A stretch of 35,665 nt of DNA from Marinobacter vinifirmus (GCF_002258215.1 NZ_NEFY01000020.1:1-35665), one strand, 5' to 3'. Positions 1-7,745 are shown, numbered from the stretch's first letter. Notes: generated by a model not told the origin, from the sequence alone. Numbers and translations are program-made.

Positions 1-107
1 AAACCGGCATCCGCAAAACCGTCCAGTGGTACCTCGACAACCTCGACTGGTGCCAACGCGTACAAGACGGCAGCTACCAGCGCGAACGTCTCGGCATAGA
101 CAAGTGA
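1..107 (+). CDS. rfbB: dTDP-glucose 4,6-dehydratase, C-terminal end only
   Basis: Only the last 34 codons are in the window; the reading frame begins at base 3 and stops with TGA at 105-107. The tail contains [13 protein letters not shown], the typical end of RmlB/RfbB, followed by a Trp-containing segment and a stop after LGIDK. RfbB converts dTDP-glucose to dTDP-4-keto-6-deoxyglucose in the cytoplasm. That product is the branch point for both the rhamnose enzymes and the aminotransferase encoded just downstream. Recognition rests on a short tail, but the order rfbB-rfbD-rfbA-rfbC supports it strongly. Confidence 0.88.
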   Translation, partial: TGIRKTVQWYLDNLDWCQRVQDGSYQRERLGIDK

Positions 108-112
108 TGGTT

Positions 113-142
113 GGGGGTCTGTCCCTACGTGGACTGACCCCC
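113..142. repeat. GGGGTCTG/CAGACCCC-type hairpin, copy 1
   Basis: Two 12-base arms, GGGGGTCTGTCC and GGACTGACCCCC, pair with one mismatch around a short loop. The hairpin is followed by TTGCACCA, and a near-identical hairpin at 1138-1165 is followed by TCTGCACCA, so the repeated unit extends past the hairpin. Two further hairpins with the same core are at 28644-28698 and 34979-35005. It lies in the rfbB-rfbD gap. Hairpins of this type resemble REP elements; they may also shape mRNA ends. Confidence 0.75.
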
Positions 143-193
143 TTGCACCAGATTGGCAGCCTCTTGGCACCCAAACCCGGCAACACCCAAACC

Positions 194-1051
194 ATGAAAA
201 TACTATTACTAGGCAAAACCGGCCAAGCAGGCTTCGAACTCCACCGCACCCTCTCCCCCCTGGGCCCCATAACCGCCCCGGGCAGAGAAGAGCTCGACCT
301 AACCAACGAACAAGCCGTAGCCGACTACCTGGCCCAAACCCAGCCAAACCTGATCGTAAATGCCGCCGCCTGGACAGCTGTAGACGCCGCCGAAACCCAG
401 CAAACCGAAGCCCAACGCCTCAACGCCGGCTTACCCAAACAGCTTGCAGAATACTCAAAGGCCAACAACGCTCGCCTGGTCCACTACAGCAGCGACTACG
501 TCTACCCCGGCACCGGCACAACCCCGTGGCAGGAAACAAGCCCCACCGGCCCCCTGAGTGTATACGGCCAAACCAAGCTAGAGGGCGACGAAGCCATCCA
601 GCAAAGCGGAGTAGACCACCTAATCTTCCGCACCAGCTGGGTTTACAGCGCCCGCGGCAACAACTTCATGAAAACCATGCTGCGCCTGGCCGAAACCAAA
701 CCCGAACTCAACATAGTGGCAGACCAGATCGGCGCACCCACACCGGCAAGGCTCATCGCCCAGGTAACCGCACTGGCCGTGCACATCCAACTGGAAGCAG
801 GCCTTTACCACCTGGCCCCAACCGGCGAAACCAGCTGGCAAGGCTTCGCCAAAGAAATCTTCCGCCTGGCCGGCAAAAACACAAAAGCCAACCCCATCCC
901 CACCAGCGACTACCCAACACCGGCAAAACGCCCGCTGAACTCAAGGATGGACGTAACCAGATTGCAGCAAGCCCTAAACATCCAGCTCCCAGACTGGCAA
1001 AGCCAACTGGCGCTGACGCTCAATGAATATCTCGAAGAAATTTGCCACTAA
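194..1051 (+). CDS. rfbD: dTDP-4-dehydrorhamnose reductase
   Basis: This 285-aa protein is the NADPH-dependent last enzyme of dTDP-L-rhamnose synthesis. The Rossmann glycine motif GKTGQAG is at residues 7-13, and the catalytic YxxxK of the short-chain dehydrogenase fold is Tyr124-Lys128 (VYGQTKLEGD). The ATG at 194 is chosen because the protein then begins MKILLLGKTGQAG as in the family; the open frame runs back to base 26 but that part is not family-like and crosses a repeat. Codons end mostly in C or A. The left arm of the palindromic repeat at 1044-1123 supplies the final two codons and the stop, so the extreme C-terminus seems set by the repeat. Confidence 0.95.
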   Translation: MKILLLGKTGQAGFELHRTLSPLGPITAPGREELDLTNEQAVADYLAQTQPNLIVNAAAWTAVDAAETQQTEAQRLNAGLPKQLAEYSKANNARLVHYSSDYVYPGTGTTPWQETSPTGPLSVYGQTKLEGDEAIQQSGVDHLIFRTSWVYSARGNNFMKTMLRLAETKPELNIVADQIGAPTPARLIAQVTALAVHIQLEAGLYHLAPTGETSWQGFAKEIFRLAGKNTKANPIPTSDYPTPAKRPLNSRMDVTRLQQALNIQLPDWQSQLALTLNEYLEEICH

Positions 1052-1123
1052 ACCCACGAAAGAACACTAAAAAATCTTTAAATCTTTGTTTTTTATTTCG
1101 TGTTCTTTAGTGGATTTCGTGGC
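1044..1123. repeat. CCACGAAATCC-type palindrome, short copy
   Basis: The left arm at 1044-1070 begins GCCACTAAACCCACGAA and the right arm at 1097-1123 ends GTGGATTTCGTGGC. The arms are imperfect inverted repeats around a 26-base AT-rich loop. The 80-bp unit is a shortened relative of the 98-bp elements at 25606-25703 and 32835-32932; the loop end (TTTATTTCGTGTTCTTT) matches the copy at 25.6 kb. The left arm overlaps the end of rfbD. It may also act as an RNA hairpin between rfbD and rfbA. Confidence 0.8.
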
Positions 1124-1137
1124 AAAAATGTTACGAC

Positions 1138-1165
1138 GGGGTCTGTCCCTACGAGGACAGACCCC
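1138..1165. repeat. GGGGTCTG/CAGACCCC-type hairpin, copy 2
   Basis: GGGGTCTGTCC and GGACAGACCCC form a perfect 11-bp inverted repeat around a 6-base loop (CTACGA), the same loop start as in the copy at 113-142. The shared tail TGCACCA follows. It is immediately downstream of the palindrome at 1044-1123, so two unrelated repeat families are stacked in the 140-bp rfbD-rfbA gap. Confidence 0.78.
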
Positions 1166-1192
1166 TCTGCACCAAAATCAAAGGAAGCAAAA

Positions 1193-2062
1193 GTGAAAGG
1201 AATAATCCTCGCCGGCGGCTCCGGCACCCGCCTCTACCCCATCACCAGAGGCATCTCCAAACAGCTTCTCCCGGTGTACGACAAACCCATGATCTACTAC
1301 CCGCTCTCCGTACTCATGCTGGCGGGCATCCGGGACATCCTTGTCATCACCACCCCCGAAGACCAACAAGGCTTCCAGCGCCTGCTCGGCGACGGAACCC
1401 AATGGGGTATTAACCTGAGCTACGCAGAACAACCCAGCCCGGACGGTCTCGCCCAGGCCTTCATCATCGGCGAAGACTTCATCGGCGAAGACAGCGTATG
1501 CCTGGTACTCGGCGACAACATCTACTACGGCCAGGGCCTCAGCAACATGCTGCAAGCCGCTGCCAAGCGAGAGAAGGGTGCTACCGTATTTGGCTACCAG
1601 GTGACCGACCCAGAGCGCTTCGGCGTAGTGGAGTTTGACGACAACCACCGCGCCATCTCCATCGAAGAAAAACCGGCCAACCCGAAATCCGATTACGCGG
1701 TAACCGGCCTCTACTTCTACGACAATGACGTAGTCAACATCGCCAAACAGGTAGAACCCAGCCACCGGGGTGAACTGGAAATCACCAGCGTCAACCAGGC
1801 CTACCTGGAACGGGGCGATCTGAACGTCGAATTGCTGGGCCGCGGCTTCGCCTGGCTGGACACCGGCACCTTTGACTCCCTACACGAAGCCAGCGGCTTT
1901 ATAGAAACCCTGGAAAAGCGCCAGGGCCTGAAAATCGCCTGCCTGGAAGAAGTCGCTTACCGCATGGGCTTCATCGGCGAAGAACAACTGCTGGCCGAGG
2001 CCGAAAACCTCAAAAAGAACAGCTACGGCGCCTACCTGAAGAAACTGGTCAAATCCAAGTAA
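1193..2062 (+). CDS. rfbA: glucose-1-phosphate thymidylyltransferase
   Basis: This 289-aa enzyme makes dTDP-glucose from dTTP and glucose-1-phosphate, the entry step to dTDP-rhamnose. The N-terminal nucleotidyltransferase signature GGSGTRLYP is at residues 8-16, and the sugar-binding segment [19 protein letters not shown] is present. GTG at 1193 is chosen as start: AAGGAAG lies 5 bases upstream and the protein then begins [11 protein letters not shown] as in the family. The frame stays open upstream to about 1100, but that stretch is repeat DNA. The Pgm encoded at 33.4 kb would supply its substrate. Confidence 0.95.
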   Translation: MKGIILAGGSGTRLYPITRGISKQLLPVYDKPMIYYPLSVLMLAGIRDILVITTPEDQQGFQRLLGDGTQWGINLSYAEQPSPDGLAQAFIIGEDFIGEDSVCLVLGDNIYYGQGLSNMLQAAAKREKGATVFGYQVTDPERFGVVEFDDNHRAISIEEKPANPKSDYAVTGLYFYDNDVVNIAKQVEPSHRGELEITSVNQAYLERGDLNVELLGRGFAWLDTGTFDSLHEASGFIETLEKRQGLKIACLEEVAYRMGFIGEEQLLAEAENLKKNSYGAYLKKLVKSK

Positions 2063-2071
2063 GCCAACTCT

Positions 2072-2632
2072 ATGAAAATCACCGAAACCAAGATTCCCGC
2101 CGTAAAACTCATCGAACCCAAAGTGTTCGGAGACGAACGCGGCTTCTTCATGGAAACCTGGAACGAAAGAGCCTTTCGCGAAGCCGGCATTGATGCCACC
2201 TTCGTGCAGGACAACCACAGCCGCTCGGTAAAAAACACCCTGCGCGGCCTGCACTACCAGATCAAACAGCCCCAGGGCAAACTCGTCCGGGTAACCCGTG
2301 GCGAAGTGTTCGATGTAGCCGTAGACCTGCGCACCAACTCACCCACCTTCGGCCAGTGGGTAGGGGAATACCTCTCGGAAGAAAACAACCGAATATTGTG
2401 GGTGCCACCGGGGTTTGCCCACGGCTTTTTGGTAACCAGTGATACGGCGGATTTTCAGTACAAGTGCACAGACTTCTACGCACCGGAGCACGACCGCTCC
2501 ATCCGTTGGGACGACCCAACCCTGAACGTCAACTGGGACGTAGCCAACCCGCAAGACCTGCTGCTATCCGGCAAAGACAAAGAAGCCCAAAACCTGGAAC
2601 AGGCCATGGCTGAACTCAAAGAGCATTACTGA
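2072..2632 (+). CDS. rfbC: dTDP-4-dehydrorhamnose 3,5-epimerase
   Basis: A 186-aa cupin epimerase acting on dTDP-4-keto-6-deoxyglucose. The family start FGDERGFFMETW (residues 19-30) and the catalytic-histidine segment LRGLHYQ with His61 are visible, as is PPGFAHGFLV. The length is typical. It starts 9 bases after rfbA and its TGA is directly followed by the ATG of the aminotransferase, so the rfbD-A-C-aminotransferase set is probably transcribed together. With rfbB, rfbD and rfbA it completes the four-enzyme dTDP-L-rhamnose pathway. Confidence 0.95.
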   Translation: MKITETKIPAVKLIEPKVFGDERGFFMETWNERAFREAGIDATFVQDNHSRSVKNTLRGLHYQIKQPQGKLVRVTRGEVFDVAVDLRTNSPTFGQWVGEYLSEENNRILWVPPGFAHGFLVTSDTADFQYKCTDFYAPEHDRSIRWDDPTLNVNWDVANPQDLLLSGKDKEAQNLEQAMAELKEHY

Positions 2633-3733
2633 ATGATACCCGTCACCAAGCCCTACCTCCCCAGCCGGGAAAAACTGGATAAATACCTGGACGGCATCTA
2701 CGAACGCCAATGGCTAACCAACAACGGCCAACTGGTACAAGAGCTCACCCAACGGCTGGAAGACTACCTGGGCGTTGAAAACCTGCTGCTGGTCTCCAAC
2801 GGCACCCTGGCCCTGCAAGTCGCCTACCGCGCCCTGGGCGTGAGCGATGCAACTCCCGGCGCACAGCCGGAGGCCATCACCACCCCGTTTACCTTCATCG
2901 CCACCGCCAGCTCCCTGAAATGGGATGGCGTGCAGCCGGTATTTGCAGATATAGATCCGAACACCTGGTGCTTGAACCCGGCCAATATCGAAGCGGCCAT
3001 TACCCCGAACACCCGGGCCATCGTACCCGTGCACGTATTCGGCAATGCCTGCGATGTAGAGGCCATCGGTGCCATCGCCCAAAAGCACAACCTGAAAGTC
3101 ATCTACGACGCCTCCCACGCCTTCGGTGTGAACTACAAAGGCGAAAGCCTGCTCAAGCACGGCGATGCCGCTACTCTCAGCTTCCACGCCACCAAGCTGT
3201 TCCACGCAGGCGAGGGCGGGGCCATTATCTTCAAGCGCAAAGAAGACCTGGAGCGGGCGAAGAAAATGATCAACTTCGGCATCACCGGGCCGGAGAGCAT
3301 TGAAGAGCTGGGCATCAACGCCAAGATGAACGAAATGCAGGCGGCGATGGGGTTGTGCGTGCTGGATGAGATCGAACAAATCAGCGCAGATCGTCAAGCC
3401 GTTACTGAGACTTACAATCACTTTCTTGCCGGCAAGCTCCAGAAGCAGCGCATTCAAGCGGGTGCGAGCTACAACCATGCCTACTATCCGGTAGCATTGG
3501 AAAACGAGGCGAAGGTAATCGAACTTATGTCCTCCCTCCGTGATTCAGGCATCCTTGCGCGTCGTTACTTTTATCCATCACTGGATGCAGTAGCCGCTCT
3601 GGAGGCAACTTCAACGGCCTGTTCGGAATCCAGAAAGCTGGCTGAGCGCATTATCTGTTTGCCAATTTATTCCGGCTTGAAAGTTGAAGAGATTGAGATG
3701 ATATCCAAGAAAGTGTCAGAGGTTGCTCAGTGA
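2633..3733 (+). CDS. DegT/DnrJ/EryC1-family sugar-nucleotide aminotransferase (VioA-like)
   Basis: A 366-aa PLP-dependent aminotransferase. The Schiff-base lysine is Lys188 in SFHATKLFHAGEGG and the PLP-binding aspartate is Asp159 in IYDASHAFG. The N-terminus (VTKPYLPSREKL, then WLTNNG) resembles VioA-type enzymes that make dTDP-4-amino-4,6-dideoxyglucose from dTDP-4-keto-6-deoxyglucose. No 3,4-ketoisomerase gene of the FdtA kind is nearby, which favours a 4-amino over a 3-amino product. The next gene's GTG overlaps this stop, implying translational coupling with the acyltransferase. Base composition changes within the gene: codons end mainly in C or G up to about 3360, then in T or A. The exact product is inferred. 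Confidence 0.85.
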   Translation: MIPVTKPYLPSREKLDKYLDGIYERQWLTNNGQLVQELTQRLEDYLGVENLLLVSNGTLALQVAYRALGVSDATPGAQPEAITTPFTFIATASSLKWDGVQPVFADIDPNTWCLNPANIEAAITPNTRAIVPVHVFGNACDVEAIGAIAQKHNLKVIYDASHAFGVNYKGESLLKHGDAATLSFHATKLFHAGEGGAIIFKRKEDLERAKKMINFGITGPESIEELGINAKMNEMQAAMGLCVLDEIEQISADRQAVTETYNHFLAGKLQKQRIQAGASYNHAYYPVALENEAKVIELMSSLRDSGILARRYFYPSLDAVAALEATSTACSESRKLAERIICLPIYSGLKVEEIEMISKKVSEVAQ

Positions 3734-4674
3734 TAACTCGACCAACGGGCGCCTTTTTTAGAAAACCGGTTAACTCTTCAAAAATCGTTGCCTTTATTGA
3801 GAAGCTGGTTGCTCCCATTAAACTTGTCGGTGCCGAAGGTCTGGAATTGAGAGGCATCTGTGACTCCCGTACCGGTGGTCATAATCAGCTTGTCTTTGCT
3901 AACGCCGAGCATTTTGGCAAAGGTGCAGAGTTAACAGGCTCCTTTGTTTTAACGGATGAATTGCCGGATGAATCAATCCAAGGCTCCAATCAATTCTGTG
4001 TGGTGTCAGACCCCAGAGCTGTATTTATGGACGTGCTTACGTGGTTGATTGATTCAACAGGCGTAGATGCCCATTGGAGTGGCTACACCGGTGAGGCAGC
4101 GGTCTCGAGCGAGGCGCAGGTTGCAAGCTCAGCCGTTATCGAGCCTGGCGTCGAAATAGGCGAGGGCAGCGTGATCTGTGCCGGTGCCGTTATCAAGCGT
4201 GGTTCGCGGATTGGCAGGAATACCATCATTCGGGAAAACGTGGTGATTGGAAGCGACGGAGTGACGGTGTACCGGGCAGCTGACGGTCGATTGCTGAAGT
4301 TTCCCCATGTGGGTGGTGTGTCTGTTGGCGACAACACTGAAATCGGTGCAAATGCTGTGATTGCCGGAGGCATTCTTGCCGCCACGTTTATCGGGAACGA
4401 TGTAGTCATCGGCAATCTGTGCAATGTAGGCCATGGCGCAGTTGTCGAGGAAGGGGTTTGGATGTCTGTTGGGTCATTGCTTGGTGGCCATACCACGGTG
4501 CACGCCGGAGCGACCATCGCAATGGGCGTCAGTGTTCGGGACAACCTGGTGATCGGCGCAGAAGCATCGCTGGGTATGGGCAGTGTTGTGGTCAAAAATG
4601 TTGAACCGAACCATTCGATGTTCGGTAATCCCGCCAAGCGAATGGTTGGCCTGAAAACCGGCCCCAAACGATAG
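3730..4674 (+). CDS. LpxD-like sugar N-acyltransferase (left-handed beta helix)
   Basis: A 314-aa protein with the layout of LpxD. It has an N-terminal substrate-binding-like domain (about residues 40-110, with FANAEHFGKG and VVSDPRAVFM) and then many hexapeptide repeats (about 125-300). The core GDNTEIGANAVIAGG and NLCNVGHGAVVEEG lines up with the LpxD segment carrying the catalytic histidine, here His235. LpxD moves a 3-hydroxyacyl chain from ACP onto the amine of a UDP-sugar. The ACP and FabH-like genes just downstream make an acyl-ACP donor likely, and the preceding aminotransferase would supply the acceptor. GTG at 3730 overlaps the upstream TGA. It is unlikely to be the housekeeping lpxD, which sits with lpxA, lpxB and fabZ. 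Confidence 0.85.
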   Translation: MITRPTGAFFRKPVNSSKIVAFIEKLVAPIKLVGAEGLELRGICDSRTGGHNQLVFANAEHFGKGAELTGSFVLTDELPDESIQGSNQFCVVSDPRAVFMDVLTWLIDSTGVDAHWSGYTGEAAVSSEAQVASSAVIEPGVEIGEGSVICAGAVIKRGSRIGRNTIIRENVVIGSDGVTVYRAADGRLLKFPHVGGVSVGDNTEIGANAVIAGGILAATFIGNDVVIGNLCNVGHGAVVEEGVWMSVGSLLGGHTTVHAGATIAMGVSVRDNLVIGAEASLGMGSVVVKNVEPNHSMFGNPAKRMVGLKTGPKR

Positions 4675-4687
4675 GTTAGGAGTTGTT

Positions 4688-5260
4688 ATGTCGGAAGTGC
4701 TGAAATTTGTGTTCAAGGGCAACCGAAACTATATCCAAGGAACCAGTTTGTTTAATGCCTTGGTTGAGGTAGCTGGTCAGAGAGGGGCGGCGGAAGGCAA
4801 GATTAATGTGTCATTCAAGCACATGATTCACAATCCGGTTTGCATTCTGGACGAACGTGCGCCAACAGCAGCCGATGCGGTAGTCGCTAAAATAGCTGGA
4901 ACCGACGGTGAGAGTTACTCCCTGTGCATTAATGCAGCGACTGAAACCGAAGAAGCCGTGCGACAGGAGTTTGATGAGCCAGAAGCTTGCCGTGGCTCCA
5001 TCGTCGGCGATAAATCCATCGTTCAGGACAAGCCTCACCATGCGGACAGGATTGAACTGCTGGTATCACTCTGCAAGAAAATGCACCAGGAGTGTGTGGA
5101 TAGTTCAAAAAAATGGGTCTTTTCCCGGTATGACGGCCAGTTTCCAATCCCCGAGATGGATAAGGTGGAACTTCGCATCACCAAACAGGTGGGCACACGG
5201 CTAACCTGTAGTGATGTTTTGGTTAATGGCGAGAAAATCGCTGACATGTACTTTTCATGA
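4688..5260 (+). CDS. unrecognised 190-aa protein in the acyl cassette
   Basis: I do not recognise this family. The ATG at 4688 has a good ribosome site (AGGAG at 4678-4682). There is no signal peptide or membrane segment, so it should be cytoplasmic. Visible pieces are FKGNRNYIQGTSLFNAL near the start, INVSFKHMIHNPVCIL at about 40-55, and the ending LTCSDVLVNGEKIADMYFS. The strand pattern of the ending (hydrophobic strand, NGEK turn, hydrophobic strand) is reminiscent of hotdog-fold thioesterases or dehydratases, but no catalytic motif is clear. Its place between the N-acyltransferase and the ketoacyl synthase, with small gaps and similar ribosome sites, points to a role in making, shortening or delivering the acyl group. 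That role is inference. Confidence 0.8.
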   Translation: MSEVLKFVFKGNRNYIQGTSLFNALVEVAGQRGAAEGKINVSFKHMIHNPVCILDERAPTAADAVVAKIAGTDGESYSLCINAATETEEAVRQEFDEPEACRGSIVGDKSIVQDKPHHADRIELLVSLCKKMHQECVDSSKKWVFSRYDGQFPIPEMDKVELRITKQVGTRLTCSDVLVNGEKIADMYFS

Positions 5261-5285
5261 CGCATTAGAATAATAGGAGCCACTC

Positions 5286-6215
5286 ATGTTAGGGATTCAG
5301 TCGGTAGCGAGTTATTTGCCGAAAGGTCGAGTCGATAATTTGAAGCAGGCAGACCGGTTTGAAACAGATCGTGAGTTTGTCGAGCAGAAAATCGGCGTGG
5401 CAACTCTGCCTCGGTTTGAGGAGACAGACAGCGTTGTTAGTGCCAGCGCAGCAGCCTTCGACCGCCTGTGTGAAAAGGTTCAGACCGACAAGTCAGAGAT
5501 TGAGTGCGTGGTTTTGTGCACTCAAAATCCGGACAAGGGTGGCTTGCCCCATAACTCAGCTTTGGTTCACGCTGCTTTGGAACTGTCTGAAGACTGCGCC
5601 TGCTTCGATATCGGGCTGGGATGCTCTGGGTATGTTTATGGTTTAAGCGTGATTCAGTCTTTTATGGCTGCGAACGGAATGAAAAAGGGTTTGCTTTTCA
5701 CCTGTGACCCTTATTCTCGAATTCTTGACCCGGAAGATAAGAATACTTGTCTCCTGTTTGGTGATGCAGCGTCGGTTACATATATCACCGATACACCACG
5801 CTACAAACTAGCCAGCGCAAAATTTTCTACCAAAGGTACTGGCAGTGAGGCACTTCAGAAAACAGAACATGGCCTGGAAATGAACGGTAGGGCTGTGTTC
5901 AACTTTGCTTTGCAGGATGTACCCAAGCAGATCAAGCGCACGCTGGCATCCGCAGAATTGACTGCTGACGATATTGACCTGTTTCTGCTGCACCAGGGCA
6001 GTCGTTTTATGCTGGAAAACACTATAAAACGAGCTGGAATACCTGCTGAAAAGGCCCCAATCAGGCTCTCTGAAACCGGAAACACTGTTTCGTCGTCTAT
6101 TCCGCTCCTGATGGAAGCAGAATTGGATAACAACCCCCGAAGAATACTTATGTCAGGCTTCGGTGTCGGATTATCTTGGGCGACAGCAATCTATGAAGAA
6201 GTAAAACCAAACTAA
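5286..6215 (+). CDS. FabH-like 3-oxoacyl-ACP synthase III
   Basis: A 309-aa thiolase-fold condensing enzyme with the full KAS III triad: Cys113 (IGLGCSGYVYGL), His236 (LLHQGSRF) and Asn266 (SETGNTVSSSIPLL). It should condense an acyl-CoA primer with malonyl-ACP. Clustering with a private ACP and an LpxD-like transferase suggests it makes a short acyl chain for a sugar rather than feeding bulk fatty-acid synthesis. Comparable KAS III genes are known beside viosamine genes in Pseudomonas syringae flagellin-glycan islands. The ATG at 5286 follows TAGGAG at 5274-5279. No ketoreductase gene is in the cassette, so any reduction would need the housekeeping FabG. Confidence 0.9.
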   Translation: MLGIQSVASYLPKGRVDNLKQADRFETDREFVEQKIGVATLPRFEETDSVVSASAAAFDRLCEKVQTDKSEIECVVLCTQNPDKGGLPHNSALVHAALELSEDCACFDIGLGCSGYVYGLSVIQSFMAANGMKKGLLFTCDPYSRILDPEDKNTCLLFGDAASVTYITDTPRYKLASAKFSTKGTGSEALQKTEHGLEMNGRAVFNFALQDVPKQIKRTLASAELTADDIDLFLLHQGSRFMLENTIKRAGIPAEKAPIRLSETGNTVSSSIPLLMEAELDNNPRRILMSGFGVGLSWATAIYEEVKPN

Positions 6216-6226
6216 TAGGAAGCACT

Positions 6227-6460
6227 ATGAACCGCGAAGAAGCTGTAAAAATTGTTATGTCCATGCTGGAAAAAAATGTTGAAGACCTGGAAATGTCTGA
6301 AGACAAGATGGGCAAAACACTTGTGGACCTGGGTGTAGATTCACTGGATGTGATGCTGGTGATTATGGATGTGGGCGAGGCTGCTGGGGTTGCCATTAGT
6401 GATGATGAGGCGGAGGGGTTGGATACTCCTGAGAAGATTGTTGAGTTTATTTTGAAGTAA
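6227..6460 (+). CDS. acyl carrier protein, cassette-specific
   Basis: A 77-aa acidic protein with the phosphopantetheine attachment motif VDSLD; Ser39 is the modified residue (LGVDSLDVMLVIMD). Length and helix pattern fit a stand-alone type II ACP. The surrounding helix II is unusually hydrophobic and Met/Val-rich compared with housekeeping AcpP (DSLDTVELVM), which fits a specialised carrier. It starts 11 bases after the FabH-like gene behind TAGGAAG. It would hold the acyl chain between the FabH-like enzyme and the LpxD-like transferase. It is AT-richer than the gene that follows. Confidence 0.93.
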   Translation: MNREEAVKIVMSMLEKNVEDLEMSEDKMGKTLVDLGVDSLDVMLVIMDVGEAAGVAISDDEAEGLDTPEKIVEFILK

Positions 6461-6480
6461 TAATTTTCGATGATTGAGTT

Positions 6481-7050
6481 GTGGCAAGAATTGACCTTGC
6501 CCGCCTTCAGGACGAACTGAACGAAATGGCGAACATCTTCGAAAAGCTGTTCGCCATGAAAGCCATGATCATGAACCAGAACATCCCGGAGCTGGCCGAA
6601 CAGTTCGACAAGCCCCTGTTCATCTGGATTCGCCGCGACCCGATCTTCAACATCCAGTCTGCGCTGGAAGCCCGAAAGCGCCAGTACGGCGACATCAACA
6701 CCTGGTACTCGTTCAAGATAAAAGAATACCCGCACCTCAAAGACCTGGACCCGTTGGAGTCTGTGGCCGGCCAGATCGCAGCCATCAACCGCTCGGTGGA
6801 GCAGGGCATTGCCGCGCTGCCAGAGCACAAAAAACTGGTGGTTCAGTACGAAGACTTCTGCCAGCGGCCGGAGTACTACTACAACGAAATCACCCGCCGA
6901 TTGGTTGAGCAGGGTGGAGTGAGAGCAGAGCAGGTGCCCGAGTACTCCGGGGAAGTGAGTTTCTCGAATACCAATCGGTGGCGGTTGGAGGAGTATTCGC
7001 AGGGGGATGCGGAGCGGGTTTATGAAGCAGTCACAACGGGCAAGGAATAA
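6481..7050 (+). pseudogene. sulfotransferase-family protein, N-terminus missing
   Basis: The open frame encodes 189 residues that match the middle and end of a sulfotransferase: MKAMIMNQNIPELAE, then FIWIRRDPIFNIQSALEAR (the 3'-phosphate-binding RDP segment), then KKLVVQYEDFCQRP. The N-terminal P-loop that holds the 5'-phosphosulfate is absent, although family members have it about 100 residues upstream. An in-frame stop at 6475-6477 precedes the first possible start (GTG 6481), and there is no ribosome site there. Base composition jumps from AT-richer (ACP gene) to GC-rich at this point. The likeliest reading is a gene whose 5' part was lost when the acyl cassette arrived. An expressed fragment cannot be excluded. 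Confidence 0.7.
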
Positions 7051-7058
7051 GCAAAATC

Positions 7059-7745
7059 GTGTTAGGTAAAATCAAAAACCGCCTTCGCCAGAAGGCAACA
7101 GAGCTGCGCAACCAGCGAAAAGCCTCGGGCAAGGTCAAGTATTTCTGTATAGGCCGGAACAAGACAGGGACGACCTCCCTGAAGCGCGCTTTCGAAGATC
7201 TGGACTACCCCGTAGGCAACCAGCGCAAAGCGGAGATTCTGACCGGCGAGTGTTACTTCGCCGGCAACTTCCAGCCCATCGTCGATTACTGCAAGACCGC
7301 CCAGGTCTTTCAGGATGTACCATTCAGCTACCCGGAAACCTACAAGCACCTGGATAAAGCCTACCCGGGCAGCAAGTTTATTCTCACAATCCGCGACGAT
7401 GCAGAACAGTGGTATCGGTCGATCACCCGTTTCCACGCCAAAATGTTCGGCAAGGACGGTCGAATCCCTACGGTTGAAGACCTGAAAAGCGCAACCTACG
7501 TTCAGCCGGGCTTCATGTATAACGTTGTTCGAGTGCACGGCACACCAGACGATGACCCTTACAACAAGGAAATCATGGTTGCTCACTACGAACGATACAA
7601 TCAGGAAATTATCGAGTACTTCAAAGACCGCCCGGAAGACCTGCTGGTGATCAACGTTGCGGAAAAGGGCGCGTACCAGAAATTCGTCGATTTTCTGGGC
7701 GTGGATTCGCCGTTTGACGATTTCCCGTGGGAAAACCGCACGTGA
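7059..7745 (+). CDS. sulfotransferase family protein
   Basis: A 228-aa protein with an intact N-terminal PAPS-binding loop, IGRNKTGTTSLKRAF (residues 31-45), and later FILTIRDDAEQWYRSI, the segment that contacts the 3'-phosphate. The motif VFQDVPFSYPETYKHL also fits the Sulfotransfer_4-like family. The likely role is moving sulfate from PAPS to a sugar of the locus polymer or its lipid-linked unit; the acceptor is unknown. GTG at 7059 starts 8 bases after the truncated sulfotransferase. CysD, CysN and CysC at 25.7-28.6 kb can make the PAPS donor. No signal peptide, so it is predicted to be cytoplasmic. Confidence 0.82.
   Translation: MLGKIKNRLRQKATELRNQRKASGKVKYFCIGRNKTGTTSLKRAFEDLDYPVGNQRKAEILTGECYFAGNFQPIVDYCKTAQVFQDVPFSYPETYKHLDKAYPGSKFILTIRDDAEQWYRSITRFHAKMFGKDGRIPTVEDLKSATYVQPGFMYNVVRVHGTPDDDPYNKEIMVAHYERYNQEIIEYFKDRPEDLLVINVAEKGAYQKFVDFLGVDSPFDDFPWENRT

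Noticed and set aside
526..1026. A 166-codon + frame inside rfbD rich in Pro, Arg and His
   Set aside because: It is the +1 frame of a clear rfbD gene, and its composition is that of a frame-shifted GC-rich gene.
1178..1765. A 195-codon minus-strand frame under rfbA
   Set aside because: rfbA is unambiguous on the + strand; the antisense frame has no motif.
3730..4674. Housekeeping lpxD
   Set aside because: The LpxD core is clear, but neighbours are an aminotransferase, FabH-like and ACP genes rather than lpxA, lpxB, fabZ or bamA, and composition is atypical.
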